A DNA stretch of 7,183 nucleotides, taken from assembly GCA_020630115.1 (NCBI GenBank), contig JAHDCA010000048.1, positions 1 to 7,183 of the forward strand. The letters are read 5' to 3'. Position numbers and translations under genes: made by a program. Position 1 is the stretch's first letter; each line of letters starts with the position of its first letter. Source of the DNA: Candidatus Dojkabacteria bacterium. Its GTDB lineage: Bacteria > Patescibacteriota > Dojkabacteria > SC72 > JAHDCA01. Of this stretch, positions 1-6,023 are shown piece after piece. A model generated the notes under the pieces. It did no database searches and had not been told where the DNA came from. It saw nothing but the letters and a program-made list of their open reading frames with translations.

Positions 1-185
1 CCTTGACTTTTTTAGGGTATTTTGGTGGTTTTCGTACAAGTACGTCACTAATAGTGGGAGGAGTCTTAAGTTCTGGCGCAAGTCTTTTTGCTAATGCAAA
101 GAAAGATCAAGCTCAGGATTTCGTTGATAACTTAATAGAATTAGAGGAAAGAAGATCGAAGGATTTCACAATGAGTGATAATTAG
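1..185 (+). CDS. 3' end of an unrecognised gene, cut by the left edge
   Basis: The reading frame is open from the first bases of the window to a TAG at 183-185, about 60 residues. A TTG at position 3 could be read as a start, but it has no upstream context in the window and the frame is more simply the tail of a longer gene. The visible part has a glycine- and serine-rich hydrophobic stretch (about residues 4-30, with GYFGGF and IVGGVLSSGASLF), then a strongly charged helix-like tail with KKDQAQ and ELEERRSKD. This could be a terminal membrane segment or glycine-zipper-like helix followed by a cytoplasmic tail. No family is recognised. The following gene starts 67 bases later with its own promoter, so the two are probably not cotranscribed by necessity. 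Confidence 0.55.
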   Translation, partial: LTFLGYFGGFRTSTSLIVGGVLSSGASLFANAKKDQAQDFVDNLIELEERRSKDFTMSDN

Positions 186-216
186 TAAGATAAACTTTAC
201 TTTCTTATTATTAAAT

Positions 217-246
217 CTGAAAATCAAATCCCTTTCCTGCTATAAT
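217..246 (+). promoter_or_regulatory. Promoter with extended -10, placing the start site at the ATG of the membrane protein gene
   Basis: A perfect TATAAT lies at 241-246, preceded by TGC at 238-240 (extended -10). A weak -35, CTGAAA at 217-222 (four of six matches to TTGACA), lies 18 bases upstream. The -10 ends five bases before the ATG at 252, so transcription would begin at or within a base or two of the start codon. That leaves no room for a ribosome binding site and implies a leaderless mRNA. Confidence 0.6.
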
Positions 247-251
247 ATCCT

Positions 252-1046
252 ATGCAAAATAGGCGTAATGGATTACTGGCTTTATCGATACTTTATAGTT
301 TCTTTGTTTTTATCTCGAAGTCCTTTAACCTCTTTGAGGTAGGGGTTAATAGTGATTTTTTCACTTATCTGATTATTTCTTCAATATTGGTATATTTTTG
401 GTTGTTCGTGATGTACGAATTCTCGATTAAGAAAACTGTCGTTATATACATCATTCCACAGGTTATCCTACTTCTAGCTGGAGAATTGATCTTTGCACAT
501 ACATTCTTCGTGCGGAGTTTTGTTCGGAATTATGAGATTCTAAGCTTCTTAGCTTTGGTTTTACTATTCATGGGCTTGAATTATAGTGTTCTTTTAATGA
601 GCAATATCTTTTATGTATCTATATATAAGAATATCCCGCTCAAACAGGTTGCTAAAACCGCATCATACATTGTTTCTTTGATCTCTATATATTTTTGGAC
701 TTTTAATGTTTTATCGTTTGAGAAAGTAGGGGTAGTGGGAACTATTCTCATCCTGAGTGCTATATATGGCTTTAATATCTATGTTCATCTTAGACATCTT
801 GGCTTTACAAGTTATAAACTGCGCAGATATACGCTCTTGACTCTAATTATGCTCATCAATCTGTTGAATACTATACTATTTGTAGGGTTGAGACCTGAGC
901 TTATAGCTTTAGTGCCTTTAAGTGGTTTCTTTGTGACTGTTGGCTATATTATGCACCGAAATGACAATGCTATCAGGTGGTACACGATCTTAGAATACCT
1001 TCTAATAATCGTAATTACTGTCTCTTTGAACTTTATCTTTAGGTAA
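252..1046 (+). CDS. Polytopic integral membrane protein, unrecognised
   Basis: The gene encodes 264 residues, very rich in Leu, Ile, Phe, Tyr and Val, with about eight or nine likely transmembrane helices at approximately residues 8-25, 37-57, 62-84, 97-122, 134-152, 157-179, 193-212, 215-234 and 244-262. Short loops carry the charges, for example MQNRRN at the N-terminus, RSFVRNYE near 88-95, and KLRR near 189-192. The N-terminus is positively charged and probably cytoplasmic. There is no cleavable signal peptide, no conserved catalytic or ligand-binding motif that I can name, and no soluble domain, so no transporter or enzyme role is assigned. The ATG is chosen because a TATAAT ends five bases before it. 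It stands alone, followed by a gene-free stretch of about 580 bases. Confidence 0.8.
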   Translation: MQNRRNGLLALSILYSFFVFISKSFNLFEVGVNSDFFTYLIISSILVYFWLFVMYEFSIKKTVVIYIIPQVILLLAGELIFAHTFFVRSFVRNYEILSFLALVLLFMGLNYSVLLMSNIFYVSIYKNIPLKQVAKTASYIVSLISIYFWTFNVLSFEKVGVVGTILILSAIYGFNIYVHLRHLGFTSYKLRRYTLLTLIMLINLLNTILFVGLRPELIALVPLSGFFVTVGYIMHRNDNAIRWYTILEYLLIIVITVSLNFIFR

Positions 1047-1064
1047 AGTTAATTCTGACATACA

Positions 1065-1137
1065 GGTGGGAGAGGGGGGAGTGTGGAAAACTCCCGTGTT
1101 GGCCCATAGTAAACATCAGCCTATAGTAACCTGGCAC
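1065..1137 (+). other. GC-rich patch, possible structured RNA or leader
   Basis: This patch contrasts sharply with its AT-rich surroundings. It begins with G runs (1068-1070 and 1074-1079). GGGAG at 1077-1081 can pair with CTCCC at 1091-1095 over a nine-base loop. GTGTTGG at 1096-1102 can pair, with three G-U pairs, to CCTGGCAC at 1130-1137. ATAGTAA occurs twice inside (1106-1112 and 1123-1129), 17 bases apart. No known RNA family (tmRNA, SRP RNA, RNase P RNA, 6S) was recognised. No U-tract follows the first hairpin, so it is not a standard terminator of the preceding gene. It may be an RNA gene, the 3' region of the membrane protein mRNA, or nothing. Confidence 0.2.
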
Positions 1138-1241
1138 TTGTTTCATATACTGCTAATCATATTTGTTCAATTAATAATGGGGTTAATATTAATTCTATAT
1201 GCAAATTAATATTCATAATTAGATTTTAATAATCTTAATTC

Positions 1242-1267
1242 AGTCATAATTTCTCAAGTCATGATTT
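1242..1267. repeat. Imperfect direct repeat of 11 bases, 15-base period
   Basis: AGTCATAATTT at 1242-1252 is repeated as AGTCATGATTT at 1257-1267, with one mismatch and four bases (CTCA) between. The 15-base period is longer than one helical turn. It may be a pair of protein-binding half-sites or a chance duplication in AT-rich sequence. Confidence 0.4.
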
Positions 1268-1331
1268 TCGCCTATTTGGCACGAAATGTTACTAGAAACG
1301 GGCTTTTTCTCATCGAGTATAATTACCCTTA

Positions 1332-1397
1332 TATACGGTTAAGTAAGTCTGAGAGTGTCAAAAACCGTGATTTTTAATGCAACTTTATACGGTTTTT
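1332..1397. repeat. Three-part repeat: two direct TATACGGTT copies around an inverted AACCGT, with alternative hairpins
   Basis: TATACGGTT occurs at 1332-1340 and 1386-1394. Between them lies AAAAACCGT (1360-1368), which is perfectly complementary over nine bases to ACGGTTTTT at 1389-1397 and over six bases to ACGGTT at 1335-1340. The two pairings use the same central segment and exclude each other, as in an attenuator, although the T-run is inside the stem rather than after it. As DNA, the three motifs could instead be a protein-binding array. The block lies about 230 bases upstream of the recombinase start. Confidence 0.4.
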
Positions 1398-1448
1398 ACT
1401 GTGTGATCCTAAGTATACTTCAGTGAAATAAAGCCTTAATTACTGAAT

Positions 1449-1462
1449 TTATATGCATATAA
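1449..1462. repeat. Perfect 14-base palindrome
   Basis: TTATATGCATATAA is a perfect 14-base palindrome centred on GC at 1455-1456. Its half-sequence TATATGCA recurs at 1196-1203, and both occurrences are followed by a GCAAA(A)TTAATATT string. A dimeric DNA-binding protein site is a reasonable reading; no specific protein is implied. Confidence 0.35.
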
Positions 1463-1552
1463 TTGCAAAATTAATATTTACCACTCTCCTATCATTTCAC
1501 CTTGTTTATGAAACTTCTTGTGAAACATCTGGTAGGTAATTATTCTTATAAC

Positions 1553-1580
1553 TTGATATACTTAGTATAGAAAATAATTT
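1553..1580 (+). promoter_or_regulatory. Possible promoter upstream of the recombinase gene
   Basis: TTGATA (1553-1558) and TAATTT (1575-1580) are separated by 16 bases, which would start transcription near 1587, about 40-55 bases before the two candidate start codons. An inverted repeat TATAC-TTA-GTATA (1557-1569) sits in the spacer and could be an operator. A competing reading is a leaderless start at the second ATG (1641), because TACTCT (1629-1634, fitting TAnnnT) ends six bases before it, as at other genes in this window; that one has no recognisable -35. Confidence 0.3.
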
Positions 1581-1625
1581 TTATGCGATTAATAAACGCT
1601 TTGGAGCTAAGTTAGCTATCAAAGT

Positions 1626-3260
1626 ATGTACTCTATTTATATGAAACAAAGCTTCGAGTTCCCTAAACTGCCAAACCAAGATAAATTTCTCTTGGCATTA
1701 CAGGCAGATAATTATTCTGAGCAGACATTACTAAGTTACGCGCGAGATCTTTGTATCTTTGCTCTGTTTATAAGTAAGCAAGGATTAGAATTTAATGATA
1801 TTAAGAAAGATTTGATCTCTGAGTACAAAGGATATCTTCAAAGAGGCAAACACCTAAGTGATTTGGCTCAAGTACGAGGTTTAGCGGATGAAAAGGCCTT
1901 GGCCATGGGGTTTAATGAGGCTGTGCGCTCAGAGGGGTCTAGAAGCGACGATACTAGTTTGGGTACTGTGATCACACCTGGTGAAAAAGTAAGTTCAGAG
2001 TCCAATCAGGATCTTAGTGTAAATTCGCAAAATCAAACTCAAATCCTAACATCAGATGATAATTTATATTATCTTCAAGACATCTATCGAAAAGTTTACG
2101 GTTCTCTGGGACGACTTTCCAGGATGAAACTTTCAAAGGAGAAAAATCTTAGTAAAGGTCTGAGTCCTAAGAGTATAAATCGTATGCTTTCGGCATTACG
2201 CTCATTTTTGAAATACCTTATCGAGATCGATATAGAGATACCTCTTGCTCCAGATGCGATAAAGATGGTTAAGACTGTTAAGGGCGCTAAACAAATTGCT
2301 GAGTTTGAGCAGCTTGTAAGCCTTGTTGAGGCACCTATGCTGTTTGAGCAGGATGTTCGTATAGCTGTACGTAATCGATGCATGTTAGAGGTACTATTTA
2401 GCACTGGTATGCGAATTAGTGAGTTAACAGGTTTGAATCTTGAGCAAATAAACGCTGAGGGTAAGCTATATATCCTCGGTAAAGGCAAAAAGCAACGCTT
2501 TGTGTACTTAACGCCGCGTGCGATGTCCTGGGTTAATGAATATCTTAAATATAGACTAGTTTATGGTAATACTGAATTTGGTGGCTCGAAAGACTCTTCA
2601 GGGGCTTTAGATGATGATAATAAGATGTCAGGTGTCGAAATATTAAATAAGCTTGAAGAATTTACTAGTAGCGATGGAAATGATAGTCGGAGTCTAGTCG
2701 GAGTTGCACATAAAGCAACTGGGCAGAAAATTTTTGACCTTGATGATAATTCGACTGGCGGAATAGGAAATAATGACGAGTTTGATGAGAATGGCCGTGA
2801 AACATTCTGGGGTAGCGAGGATGTTTCATCAGAAGATATGCAAGATAAAGATGACATATCTGACCCTTTCGCGAATAATCTTGATAATTACGAGATGGAA
2901 TCTAATCCTATGAAGTACATTGGCATGCTTGAGAAATTCAAGTTCTCTGGCTACATCGAAAAATACGCCTCCCCTGCTCTGTTCATCTCATTTGGTGGCC
3001 GTAAAGCAGGCAACCAGATTGCAACAAATACTTTTCAAGAAAAAATCGCTCAATATAGACGTCGCCTAGGCATAGTAGTTCCTACCTCCGCCCACTCTCT
3101 TCGTCATGGATTTGCCACTTTCTTAGCTGAGAACGGCGCCCCGGCCACTGCTATTCAGGTGTTACTTGGTCATGAGTCGCTGCAAACAACGACGAGGTAT
3201 GTTCATGCGAGTGATAAGTTCGCGCAAAGGGTGCATCAGGAGAGTCATCCGTTGGGTTGA
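1626..3260 (+). CDS. Xer-family tyrosine recombinase with two large insertions
   Basis: This is a site-specific DNA strand-exchange enzyme of the XerC/XerD type, which in most bacteria resolves chromosome dimers in the cytoplasm. An N-terminal core-binding (SAM-like) domain is recognisable at residues about 18-72 and 178-202 (LSPKSINRMLSALRSFLKYL). The catalytic domain holds the full set: R263 in STGMRISEL, K286 in LGKGKKQR, H490 and R493 in AHSLRHGF, H516 in LLGHES, and nucleophile Y525 in TTRYVH. The tail RVHQESHPLG is Xer-like rather than phage-integrase-like. At 544 residues it far exceeds the usual roughly 300, because of polar inserts at about 75-177 and 311-445; the second is strongly acidic. 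I cannot tell XerC from XerD. The start is uncertain: an in-frame stop at 1608 limits extension, neither ATG has a Shine-Dalgarno site, and ATG 1641 (539 residues) is equally possible. It ends in TGA. Confidence 0.92.
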   Translation: MYSIYMKQSFEFPKLPNQDKFLLALQADNYSEQTLLSYARDLCIFALFISKQGLEFNDIKKDLISEYKGYLQRGKHLSDLAQVRGLADEKALAMGFNEAVRSEGSRSDDTSLGTVITPGEKVSSESNQDLSVNSQNQTQILTSDDNLYYLQDIYRKVYGSLGRLSRMKLSKEKNLSKGLSPKSINRMLSALRSFLKYLIEIDIEIPLAPDAIKMVKTVKGAKQIAEFEQLVSLVEAPMLFEQDVRIAVRNRCMLEVLFSTGMRISELTGLNLEQINAEGKLYILGKGKKQRFVYLTPRAMSWVNEYLKYRLVYGNTEFGGSKDSSGALDDDNKMSGVEILNKLEEFTSSDGNDSRSLVGVAHKATGQKIFDLDDNSTGGIGNNDEFDENGRETFWGSEDVSSEDMQDKDDISDPFANNLDNYEMESNPMKYIGMLEKFKFSGYIEKYASPALFISFGGRKAGNQIATNTFQEKIAQYRRRLGIVVPTSAHSLRHGFATFLAENGAPATAIQVLLGHESLQTTTRYVHASDKFAQRVHQESHPLG

Positions 3261-3284
3261 GGTTTACCTAGTATTTGCTATATT
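3257..3284 (+). promoter_or_regulatory. Promoter overlapping the recombinase stop codon, leaderless geometry
   Basis: TTGAGG at 3257-3262 (containing the recombinase TGA stop at 3258-3260) and TATATT at 3279-3284 are separated by 16 bases. TGC at 3276-3278 forms an extended -10, as at the first gene. The -10 ends six bases before the ATG at 3291, putting the expected +1 on the A of that ATG. The gene downstream can therefore be transcribed apart from the recombinase, as a leaderless mRNA. Confidence 0.55.
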
Positions 3285-3290
3285 TATTGT

Positions 3291-4988
3291 ATGCTTGAAA
3301 CATTATCCAGTAGCCCTGAAATTTCAGTCGACCCGAATGAAAAAAAACAACCTTTAAAAACAGTATCTAGAAGTCATAAGTTACCTGACCCGATTGATTT
3401 AACACCCATATCTGCAGAACTACCTAGATACGCTGGAGATAATGAGTATAAGAACTCGTTTCAAGGTCTACCAAAAGTTACTGAGATGATTGATAGATTT
3501 AGGGATATGCCCCCATTTTCGAAAATAGTATTCTGGACAGGTTTTGTAACACCTTTTGCCGCAATAGCTATTGGGAGTGCCTTTTTATTCAATATGAGTT
3601 TTAATTATAGAGACATTTTTGCACCACCTGAAGTGGATGAACCTTTATCAGAGCTTGTAGCTCCTGTTGAAGCAAGAGATAGTTTGATACCTGAAGTTAT
3701 TACCATCGGGTCGGAAGAGTTTGAGGGTATTCATCTCGAGCGTGATTCTGATAAGTTACCTGACGAGAATGGTGATTTTAGGACCCGGGCTGAGTTATTG
3801 AGTTCTGAAGATTATATTCCTATATTTGACTCTGGAATGGTTGAGAATATTACTAATGAAGGTGGCTCAACTACTAGATTAGAATTTGGCGGAACCAATC
3901 CTAAGTCAGGTGAGATGAGTTTCCATAGCTTTGATGAGCATGAGGTAACTGGAGAGTTAGCTGTAATTCAACCAGGCTCTTGTATTGTCCATTCTTTGAA
4001 TTTAGGTGCAGGGGAATATGGTCAGCAGGATATTGAAAGCTATAATAGACCCGAAGATCAGCTTGTTGATTTGACTGCTAATAGGATGGATCAACTTGAT
4101 AAGATAGTTAACGCGATTGTTAGTGCGGATAGAATTGTTCAATTAACACCGATTGTAGAAGATCATTCTGGAGATGTATTTATGGGGAGTTCGGCAGTTC
4201 TGGATAACCTTTGTCACTTTGAACTAGCCATGGACTCTAATCATATAAAAGTGATTTTAAGTCTTTTGGGCGATACAATCGTTTTTAAGAATGGTCAGTT
4301 ACAATTCGCAGAGCATATACAACTTGATATTGATGGTAATCCTATTGAGCGAATTTCTTTCCAAGATGAACATTATCATATGGGTCCATCAGCAATCACT
4401 GTTGATGGTGAAACTCTTGATCTAATACATAGGACTACAATGAATGTATTAACATACTTTAATAAACTTAATGAATGGGGCTTTGAGATTGAAGGGTATT
4501 ATGGACATCGCGAAACTTATACCTCAGATAAATACGCTACTATATATCCTGCAGAAGACCCCTCAGCCGAATATATGGATTTGTTAGCCTTATATGGAGT
4601 GTTTTATGAAAACAGAGTATTTGTGGATGAGGCAGGTAATCCAAAGAATTGGATTAATATTCCTTCTCAAGTAACTGCTCAGAGTGAAACATCAGATCAA
4701 AATCGTTCAGATACCTTAAAAGAAGAAGTTTCAGTTCAGGAAGTTGAGACTTCTGAAGGAGTGTCTGTAGGTAAAGATGAAGTGATAGGAGAACTTACTA
4801 TTCAGGGCGGTGAGAACTTTTATAACCTTGTTGGTGAAGGTCTATACTATGATATCCAGGCAGGTAAGTATAATGTCTTTAGAAAAGACTATGCTACTGG
4901 TGAGTGGGTTTTAATTGAGGATATAATTGAATTGGATCATTTACTTGTTGGTGACGAATTGATGGTGACTCAAAATAGTAACCCGTAA
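3291..4988 (+). CDS. Single-pass membrane protein with large probable extracytoplasmic region, unrecognised
   Basis: The protein has 565 residues. Residues 1-78 are polar and basic (KK at 18-19, R70, R71, K78), followed by one hydrophobic segment at about 79-101, then an acidic Pro-rich stretch (APPEVDEPLSELVAPVEA). The positive-inside rule places the N-terminus in the cytoplasm and about 460 residues outside. The segment is too far from the N-terminus for an ordinary cleaved signal peptide, so it is probably an anchor. The middle (about 220-450) looks folded and has only two Cys (231, 308). Residues about 460-500 are a Ser/Glu-rich linker. The last 55 residues end in LDHLLVGDELMVT, faintly like the end of a LysM domain (VGxxLxV); this is not a firm call. 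No catalytic motif was recognised. A cell-surface or wall-associated role is inferred from topology only. The ATG is supported by the promoter immediately upstream. Confidence 0.75.
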   Translation: MLETLSSSPEISVDPNEKKQPLKTVSRSHKLPDPIDLTPISAELPRYAGDNEYKNSFQGLPKVTEMIDRFRDMPPFSKIVFWTGFVTPFAAIAIGSAFLFNMSFNYRDIFAPPEVDEPLSELVAPVEARDSLIPEVITIGSEEFEGIHLERDSDKLPDENGDFRTRAELLSSEDYIPIFDSGMVENITNEGGSTTRLEFGGTNPKSGEMSFHSFDEHEVTGELAVIQPGSCIVHSLNLGAGEYGQQDIESYNRPEDQLVDLTANRMDQLDKIVNAIVSADRIVQLTPIVEDHSGDVFMGSSAVLDNLCHFELAMDSNHIKVILSLLGDTIVFKNGQLQFAEHIQLDIDGNPIERISFQDEHYHMGPSAITVDGETLDLIHRTTMNVLTYFNKLNEWGFEIEGYYGHRETYTSDKYATIYPAEDPSAEYMDLLALYGVFYENRVFVDEAGNPKNWINIPSQVTAQSETSDQNRSDTLKEEVSVQEVETSEGVSVGKDEVIGELTIQGGENFYNLVGEGLYYDIQAGKYNVFRKDYATGEWVLIEDIIELDHLLVGDELMVTQNSNP

Positions 4989-5015
4989 GTAAATATCATT
5001 TTTTTGAAATAGTTA

Positions 5016-5924
5016 TCAGATGAAGCTAATAAGCTTAGCTACTTCATCAATGTCAAATGGAGTAGCAGCATCTAAAGTGTGTCGATTGTCAGCTTCCGCC
5101 CTAGCCTTTTCCTTTTTAGCTTCATTTAATACTCTGGAAGGTGCTACTACTTGTCTAATTTTACCCAAAACATCTGTAGGTTTTACAGGTGACAATTTCC
5201 TTGAAGGTGATCGGCTATGCGGGAAATGTAACATAATATCTCCTTTTGAGCTGACTCCGATTTGTATAAAATTAGGATTCGTAGCGTCATTAAAATCTAC
5301 ATTTCCGTCTAATTTCTTCTGATCATCAAAAAAGGTCGTGAGTTTGTCCGTTTCGAGATGGCCATTATTATAGGCTTCTGCGGTTGTAGAGTTGGGGTCG
5401 ACCTTATTATGAGGAATGTTCTTCCCATCTACATCATGATATGAAAGTGGAAATTGGAAAGTATATAGTTCTCCTGTCCCGAGCATAACTACGATTTCAC
5501 TGGTTTTTTTTGTTGCAATAAAATCACCTTTATCATTCGCAATAGGTGTTGACTCAAGGATAGGCGATTCGAAGATTATTGCTCTAGTTGAAATTTTTTC
5601 TCCTGCAATCTCCCTATGGTCAATAAATAGTGTCTCTGCTGTGTAAGGTTGCTTAACAAGTTTGTCATAAATTTGCTTTAAATGTTCTAAGTTTGAAAGT
5701 TGAGGTCCTGTTTCAGTTGCTGAGGCAGTCTGGTAAGCGGCTGTTATTGCTTCTAACTTACCTCCTAATGCTTGCATACCTCCGGGTTCTCCAACTTTAG
5801 GTGTTGGTTCAGTATTTTCTTGGAATACTGAAACTTCAGCTGTTGGTGAACCAGTATGGCTTGGTACTTGATTTGTTTTTAATTCAACAGGGTTGTGTGT
5901 TACAGTTGTCTCAAAATGTTTCAT
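5016..5924 (-). CDS. Soluble protein of unknown function
   Basis: The gene encodes 302 residues with no signal peptide and no membrane segment, so it is probably cytoplasmic. The first 75 residues are low-complexity (Thr, Pro, Glu, Ser, Gly: TEPTPKVGEPGG) and probably disordered. Residues about 78-235 look folded, with alternating strands such as TRAIIFESPIL, SEIVVMLGTGELYTFQF and FIQIGVSSKGDIMLHF. A basic Ser-Pro stretch follows at 235-249 (FPHSRSPSRKLSPVKP), then a charged helix (NEAKKEKARAEADNR, about 267-281) and a short C-terminal helix. I recognise no family. The start is fixed by MKHFE at 5924, the last good ATG before an AT-rich promoter. The gene converges on the membrane-anchored protein with 27 bases between stop codons and is divergent from the potassium channel. 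It ends in TGA. Confidence 0.75.
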   Translation of the reverse strand: MKHFETTVTHNPVELKTNQVPSHTGSPTAEVSVFQENTEPTPKVGEPGGMQALGGKLEAITAAYQTASATETGPQLSNLEHLKQIYDKLVKQPYTAETLFIDHREIAGEKISTRAIIFESPILESTPIANDKGDFIATKKTSEIVVMLGTGELYTFQFPLSYHDVDGKNIPHNKVDPNSTTAEAYNNGHLETDKLTTFFDDQKKLDGNVDFNDATNPNFIQIGVSSKGDIMLHFPHSRSPSRKLSPVKPTDVLGKIRQVVAPSRVLNEAKKEKARAEADNRHTLDAATPFDIDEVAKLISFI

Positions 5925-5929
5925 ATATA

Positions 5930-5958
5930 AAGATATAAGTATTTACATAATAAATCAA
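5930..5958 (-). promoter_or_regulatory. Minus-strand promoter with leaderless geometry
   Basis: Read on the minus strand, TTGATT (plus 5958-5953) and TATCTT (plus 5935-5930) are 17 bases apart, and the -10 ends five bases before the ATG at 5924. There is no room for a ribosome binding site, so the transcript would be leaderless or nearly so, matching the two plus-strand examples in this window. Confidence 0.5.
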
Positions 5959-5967
5959 GTACTGATT
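5953..5967. promoter_or_regulatory. Candidate operator between divergent promoters
   Basis: AATCA (5953-5957) and TGATT (5963-5967) form an inverted repeat around AGTAC. It covers the minus-strand -35 and touches the plus-strand -35, so a dimeric protein bound here could control both the unknown soluble protein and the potassium channel. No regulator gene is visible in the window. Confidence 0.3.
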
Positions 5968-5993
5968 GACTTAGTGCTAAATATAATTAGAAT
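5966..5993 (+). promoter_or_regulatory. Promoter of the potassium channel gene
   Basis: TTGACT (5966-5971, five of six consensus bases) and TAGAAT (5988-5993, five of six) are separated by 16 bases; the start site would be near 6000, giving a leader of about 24 bases before ATG 6024. A perfect TATAAT at 5982-5987 overlaps the spacer but lacks a properly spaced -35, so it is the weaker alternative. The leader contains only GAAG (6011-6014), a poor Shine-Dalgarno match. Confidence 0.5.
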
Positions 5994-6023
5994 AAGAACA
6001 AGATTAATTTGAAGCTTAAGTAT

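Larger units (their letters stand above)
1047..1625. other. Gene-free stretch of about 580 bases with palindromes and short repeats
   Basis: No convincing coding region was found on either strand. The first 90 bases include a G-rich, relatively GC-rich patch; the rest is very AT-rich. It contains perfect palindromes TTAATATTAA (1183-1192), AAGTATACTT (1411-1420) and a 14-base one at 1449-1462, a hairpin around 1266-1286, an interrupted inverted repeat at 1360-1397, and a 15-base-period direct repeat at 1242-1267. The string GCAAATTAATATT (1201-1213) recurs with one extra A at 1465-1478. Its place directly upstream of a site-specific recombinase gene makes binding or recombination sites plausible, but AT-rich DNA yields short palindromes by chance, and no dif-like 28-base site could be identified with confidence. 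Confidence 0.5.

Noticed and set aside
184..210. AGTAA/TTACT stem followed by a T-rich stretch as terminator of the left-edge gene
   Set aside because: The stem is only five AT-rich pairs, too weak to call.
1082..1090. TGTGGAAAA as a DnaA box of an origin
   Set aside because: It is one mismatch from the inverse DnaA box, but no other boxes, DnaA gene or AT-rich unwinding element arrangement accompany it.
2096..2857. Minus-strand open frames inside the recombinase gene
   Set aside because: They lie opposite a gene with a clear protein family and intact catalytic motifs, and have Ser/Arg-rich composition typical of antisense frames.
1850..2960. Inteins or introns as the source of the recombinase inserts
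   Set aside because: The frame is continuous, no splice-type Cys/Ser start or His-Asn end is present, and no homing endonuclease motif is visible.
3291..4988. VanY-like or M15 peptidase in the surface protein, from GYYGHRE near residue 402
   Set aside because: The zinc-binding HxxxGxAxD and downstream His motifs are not present in the required order.
4989..5015. T7 run at 4999-5005 as a rho-independent terminator between convergent genes
   Set aside because: No stable stem precedes the T-run on the plus strand; the nearby AAGCT-AATA-AGCTT hairpin (5023-5036) lacks a following U-tract in either direction.
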